The position numbers and the translations under genes were made by a program. A stretch of 64,000 nt of DNA. It comes from VXMO01 sp965219405. GTDB taxonomy: Bacteria > Chloroflexota > Dehalococcoidia > UBA6926. The stretch is from the NCBI GenBank assembly GCA_965219405.1, contig OZ244736.1, positions 992,001 to 1,056,000 of the forward strand, given 5' to 3'. This document shows positions 60,622 through 64,000 of the stretch, in pieces. A model generated the notes under the pieces. That model had not been told where the DNA came from, searched no databases, and was given only the letters and a program-made list of their open reading frames with translations. Each line of letters opens with the position of its first letter. Position 1 is the first letter of the stretch.

Positions 60622-62919
60622 TCACCCCACTGCCACGAGTTCCTTCTCGTGTTCCTGTTCCAGCTGTAGCGCCCACTCGAACAGGGATGCGGATGCTCGT
60701 TGAGGCCTCTGCATCTGGCGCTTCGAAGTGATCGCCGCCTCCGCCATGAACTCCGCCCAGGAGAAGAGTGAGCTTTGTGGCGCGTCGAACTCTGGCTCGG
60801 CATTGGCGACGGCCTCGAGAGGGTGCTCTCTTTCTTCCGCTGGATGGACCTCCACGATGACGGGAGTGACAGTTTCCGGTGCCTGCCAGGCGTCATCAAC
60901 GAGGTAGCTCTCCGACTCCGTTTCGGCGGCGTGGGCGTGGGCGAAGGCTGACTCAACGGTGTCCGCCGATTCGTCCTCATCGCCGTTGACCAGCTTGCGC
61001 GCTAGGGCGAGCATGAGGTCATCACCGTCGTCACCGTAGGCGGCTAGGCCGTCCTCGGGGAGTTCGCCCTCGACCGCCAACGACGACTGGAGCTTCTTGG
61101 CGACCAGCTTGAGCGCGTCAGCCTGAAGGGTGTTCCGGTAGGCCATGAAGATGACCTTGACGGGGCGGGTCTGGCCGATCCGCCAGGAGCGTCGCGACGC
61201 CTGCCGCATCGTGTACACCGAGTAGTCCGTCTCGTACCAGACGATGGTCGGGAAGTCCACAAGGTCGAGACCGGTCTGGACGAGGCGTGGGTGGCAGATG
61301 ATGACGTCCACGCCCTGCTTCACCTTCTCGGCCACCCACGCCTCGCGGCGCTCCGGGGCCACTGCATCCGCCTTCATTACGGCCACCTTGAACCCGTGCC
61401 GCGTGAGCATGTCGTCCATGCGGCCGGTGATGTCGCGTGTGCCTGTGTGCGTGGCGTAGATCAGGACGCGGCGACCAGCCAACCGCTCCGCCGCGACCAG
61501 GTCGAGCAGCGCCTTCTCCTTCGGGTAGACGCGATCCTCGGCCAGCGGCGGCACCTGGATGAGCGGCTCACCGGAGTCCGGATCGAAGACCGTCTCGCCC
61601 CGCGTGCAACCATCGGGGTAGGCCAACAGCGACTGCAGGTAGGTGGAGAGGAGCCGCCGTGAGCCGTCGGCCAAAGCCTTGACCATCGCGTGCCGCAACT
61701 TCTCGAACAGCTTCTCGTAGGCAGACTTCTGCGAGAAGCCGGTCGCGTCGGCGTCCGAATCCATCCCCGTCAGCATCACCTGCTCGTCGTAAGCGGGCAG
61801 GCCGGACGCCACGTCCGACAACCGGAGGAAGACCGAGTTGCCGATCAGGTGGAAGAGCGCGGACGGCGCGAGTCCGGGCCGCTCCTTCACAACCTTCCGG
61901 TACTTGCGGCGACGACTGTTGCGCCCGTCCTCCGTGAAGCGGTCGTCGTCCTTACCGATGGAGTGTTCGACGAAGCCGTAGCGTGTGATCCACCGTCCCT
62001 CTTCCGAGCGCCCGAACTCCGAGCGAATCGCAGGGTTGAACCGGTACAACAGGTGGAAGAGCGTCGAGCTGTAGCCGCCGAGCAGCGTGCCCGTGAGCGT
62101 AAGTGACCGACCGCAGGCGTCAGCGAGCACACCCGCCGCGATGCCCTGGGCGGAACCTCTTCCCTTGTACTCATGGACCTCATCCCCGATCAGCAGGTCG
62201 AAGAAACCGCGCATGTGGTTCTTGACGTAGTCGGCGAGCGGGTAGCGTCGGGGGCCGGAGTTGTCCGCTTGCCAGAGGCCGATGCCGCACTCGGGGCATG
62301 ACCGCTTGCGACGCGCAAGGTCCTCATCCGAGAGCGGCACGCCGTCGGCGTCCACGAGTTGCGCCGCGCAAATGGGGCAGGTGGGGACGCGAAACGGTAG
62401 TCCCGTCTCCTCCATCCGCATCAGCCTGCCGCCCGCGACCGCCCACCGATTCACGACGGCGGGCTGCCAGCGATAGGAGAGCTTGGCGCGTTCGCGGGAC
62501 ATGATGGCGAACAGCGGTCCGAGGGTCACAGCACGCCGGAGGTTCACCAGATCCGTGATGGAACTGACGATGACCGCCCGGGCGCCGGGGATGGTCTGCT
62601 CGACCTCGCGTTTCCACTTCACGGTGAGGTGCGGAGGGGCGAGAACGAGGATGCGCTCGAAACCGGCGGCTTGAGCGGCGGCCGTCGCGATGAACGTCTT
62701 GCCTGTTCCCATCTCGCCGACGACGGTTGTGCCGCGATTGGCGCGGAGCGAGAGCGCCGCTCCCCGAATCGCGTCCGCCTGAGCGCCGAGCGGCGTGCGG
62801 AGCAGCGTCGGCAGCGGAATCGAACCGGCGTCGGAGGGCCGATAGAGGGGAGGGTAGGACTCGACGACGCGCTGGGCGATTGCGTCCTTGTAGGTGTCGA
62901 TGAAGCCTGCGAGGTTCAT
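60622..62919 (-). CDS. SNF2-family helicase
   Basis: The ATG at 62919 (MNLAGFID) follows AAAGGA; an open frame extends farther upstream but reads as low-complexity sequence through the inverted repeat. The 765-residue product has Walker A VGEMGTGKT (about 70), a four-cysteine knuckle (CPIC ... CPEC, about 180-220), a DEVH box (GDEVHEYKG) and the C-terminal SNF2 motifs (YATHTG, GLDLVDFPTIVWYE, QASRRSWRIGQ). An acidic tail ends the protein. It is a dsDNA translocase. Pairing with a DUF6094-like methyltransferase is a layout seen in defence and mobile loci. Confidence 0.9.
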   Translation of the reverse strand: MNLAGFIDTYKDAIAQRVVESYPPLYRPSDAGSIPLPTLLRTPLGAQADAIRGAALSLRANRGTTVVGEMGTGKTFIATAAAQAAGFERILVLAPPHLTVKWKREVEQTIPGARAVIVSSITDLVNLRRAVTLGPLFAIMSRERAKLSYRWQPAVVNRWAVAGGRLMRMEETGLPFRVPTCPICAAQLVDADGVPLSDEDLARRKRSCPECGIGLWQADNSGPRRYPLADYVKNHMRGFFDLLIGDEVHEYKGRGSAQGIAAGVLADACGRSLTLTGTLLGGYSSTLFHLLYRFNPAIRSEFGRSEEGRWITRYGFVEHSIGKDDDRFTEDGRNSRRRKYRKVVKERPGLAPSALFHLIGNSVFLRLSDVASGLPAYDEQVMLTGMDSDADATGFSQKSAYEKLFEKLRHAMVKALADGSRRLLSTYLQSLLAYPDGCTRGETVFDPDSGEPLIQVPPLAEDRVYPKEKALLDLVAAERLAGRRVLIYATHTGTRDITGRMDDMLTRHGFKVAVMKADAVAPERREAWVAEKVKQGVDVIICHPRLVQTGLDLVDFPTIVWYETDYSVYTMRQASRRSWRIGQTRPVKVIFMAYRNTLQADALKLVAKKLQSSLAVEGELPEDGLAAYGDDGDDLMLALARKLVNGDEDESADTVESAFAHAHAAETESESYLVDDAWQAPETVTPVIVEVHPAEEREHPLEAVANAEPEFDAPQSSLFSWAEFMAEAAITSKRQMQRPQRASASLFEWALQLEQEHEKELVAVG

Positions 62920-62954
62920 GTGCTTGTCCTTTCCTTTAAGGAAGGTTGAAACGG

Positions 62955-62993
62955 CAGGGCCCCGCCACGTCCTAGACGGGAGGCGGGGCCCTG
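62955..62993. terminator. Perfect 12-bp inverted repeat between methyltransferase and helicase
   Basis: CAGGGCCCCGCC and GGCGGGGCCCTG flank a 15-nt loop. There is no T-run. It may attenuate read-through from the methyltransferase into the helicase or stabilise the upstream mRNA end. Confidence 0.45.
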
Positions 62994-63020
62994 TAGTGCG
63001 GTCTGATTTTGGCAGGCCGT

Positions 63021-63986
63021 CTAGGCGGCGATGTCTGTGATCTCGCCGTCGTCGAGGCCGAGGGCGACGACCGTCGTCTTGAGCCTCTCGCGGAACACCT
63101 CCTTCTCCGGCGTGTCGTCCACGAGGATCATCTCCTTGCTCGTGCGTCCTTTGACCAGGATGCGCTGACCGTCCGCCTCGAGTTGGAGGTTGTCCAGGAA
63201 TCCCGCCGCCACGAGCATGGCCATGTGGCCGCGCCGGAGCGGCATGAGTGGGCGCGTGCGGTCCTCGCGGGCGGGCCAGAGCGCGTCGGTGATCTGCGGG
63301 TTGGCCCACAATCCCGAACGGCGAGCCTCCGAAGCCGCCGCGACGGGATCGACCGTGCGCCGCGTGAACAGCACGTCCCCAGCCGACGTGACGGGAGGCG
63401 TGAAAACGGGGTATTGGGACAGGTCCAGCGTATCCGGCTCGCCTTCCGCCCATTCCTTGATTTGTGCCTCCGTGTACCCGTCGGGGCTGGGTTCCGAGCG
63501 GCGTATGGCCATCAGCACGACCTGGTCGAAGGCATCCCGCTCCGGGTCGGGAAACGCCCAGCAGCGTACCCGCGTGTAGTGCGCCGACAAGAACCGCGCC
63601 GAGACTGACAGCCGTTGGCGAGGCACGATGAAGACCAGCACCCCGCCATCGACCAGGTACCGCGTGCTATGGGTCAGGAAGGCGTGTTCGACGCGCTTCT
63701 TATCATCCTGCTCCCAGTCGTAGGGCGGATTGAGGAAGAGCAAGCCGAACGCGCCGTTGGCGATGGACGTCTGGAAGGCATCCGCCGCGAGAACGTGATC
63801 GAGCCGCTCGGCGGCCTCCTCGGCGCGCTCCTTATGGAGTTCGACGCCGTAGGTCTCGACCGCCGCCGTGCCGACCTGCCGGAGCTCGTCGGTCAACCGT
63901 CTGAGCGCGTCGCCCGGCCCGCAGCAGGGATCGAGCGCTCGAATGCTTGCTTTCGCGGCGTTGTGGTAGCCGTAGGGCGGCCTCAT
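63021..63986 (-). CDS. DUF6094-like SAM-dependent DNA methyltransferase (5' end at window edge)
   Basis: The 321 codons shown hold SAM motif I LDPCCGPGDAL (residue about 18) and the catalytic LLFLNPPYDWEQDD (about 85), an N6-adenine or N4-cytosine methyltransferase signature. DUF6094 proteins show this arrangement and travel with helicases. The frame stays open through the last base of the window (xTG at the edge), so the true start may be there or beyond. It is probably co-transcribed with the SNF2 helicase 101 bp downstream. Confidence 0.82.
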   Translation of the reverse strand: MRPPYGYHNAAKASIRALDPCCGPGDALRRLTDELRQVGTAAVETYGVELHKERAEEAAERLDHVLAADAFQTSIANGAFGLLFLNPPYDWEQDDKKRVEHAFLTHSTRYLVDGGVLVFIVPRQRLSVSARFLSAHYTRVRCWAFPDPERDAFDQVVLMAIRRSEPSPDGYTEAQIKEWAEGEPDTLDLSQYPVFTPPVTSAGDVLFTRRTVDPVAAASEARRSGLWANPQITDALWPAREDRTRPLMPLRRGHMAMLVAAGFLDNLQLEADGQRILVKGRTSKEMILVDDTPEKEVFRERLKTTVVALGLDDGEITDIAA

Positions 63987-64000
63987 CAGGGTGCCGATCA

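Noticed and set aside
60622..63986. Complete DISARM system
   Set aside because: Only a helicase and a methyltransferase are visible; no DUF1998 or PLD genes are in the window.

Overview
The window looks like a chromosomal segment of a GC-rich, probably environmental, bacterium. The style of its exported proteins suggests a Chloroflexota (Dehalococcoidia/SAR202-like) host: lipoproteins with LLPGC or LLTGC lipoboxes and long Thr/Pro/Ala linkers, LRR proteins opening with an ALIAFYxSMDGxNW module, and giant secreted repeat proteins. That assignment is inference; there is no rRNA or marker gene here. No tRNA, rRNA or CRISPR array was seen.

Region 1 (1-41.1 kb) is a cell-surface and signalling region. 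Two giant secreted proteins are on the minus strand. One is a cadherin-repeat protein that runs off the left edge. The other has 3063 residues and joins propeller repeats, LRRs, a sugar-dehydrogenase-like propeller and a PEP-synthase/PPDK-like domain. Their 5' regions are 95% identical over 130 bp. Next come two paralogous histidine kinase/LuxR-type response regulator pairs (17.0-18.9 and 32.5-34.3 kb), an atypical SDR, an FN3 protein, a decayed Cache-type lipoprotein gene, and a lipoprotein cluster (two LRR proteins with HExxH motifs, an RCC1-repeat protein, one unknown). A 1866-residue FN3/LRR/PPC protein closes the region. Four of these transcription units share a leader of about 115 nt with a TTATAT/TTACAT -10 box and compensating stem changes. 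Three of the four, and the second kinase operon, carry a TAGGCA(AA/TT)TGCCTA palindrome. This suggests a two-component surface-protein regulon.

Region 2 (41.7-60.5 kb) is a visibly less GC-rich defence island. It starts with a STAND-like NTPase carrying an N-terminal nuclease-like domain. On the opposite strand is a compact type I restriction-modification operon: hsdM, a conserved unknown, a TIR-like gene, three overlapping unknown genes, hsdS, brnT, hsdR. Its HsdR has a BrnA antitoxin N-terminus fused in frame. Upstream lie a TIR-like plus Nmad2-like pair and a thymidine-hypermodification cassette: thymidylate-kinase-like, 5-hmdU DNA kinase/aGPT-PPlase helical-domain-like, and thymidylate-synthase-like. 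Together these could make, protect and police modified DNA.

Region 3 (60.5-64 kb) returns to high GC. It holds a SNF2-type helicase and a DUF6094-like DNA methyltransferase, with large perfect inverted repeats after and between them. This pair is typical of mobile or defence loci.
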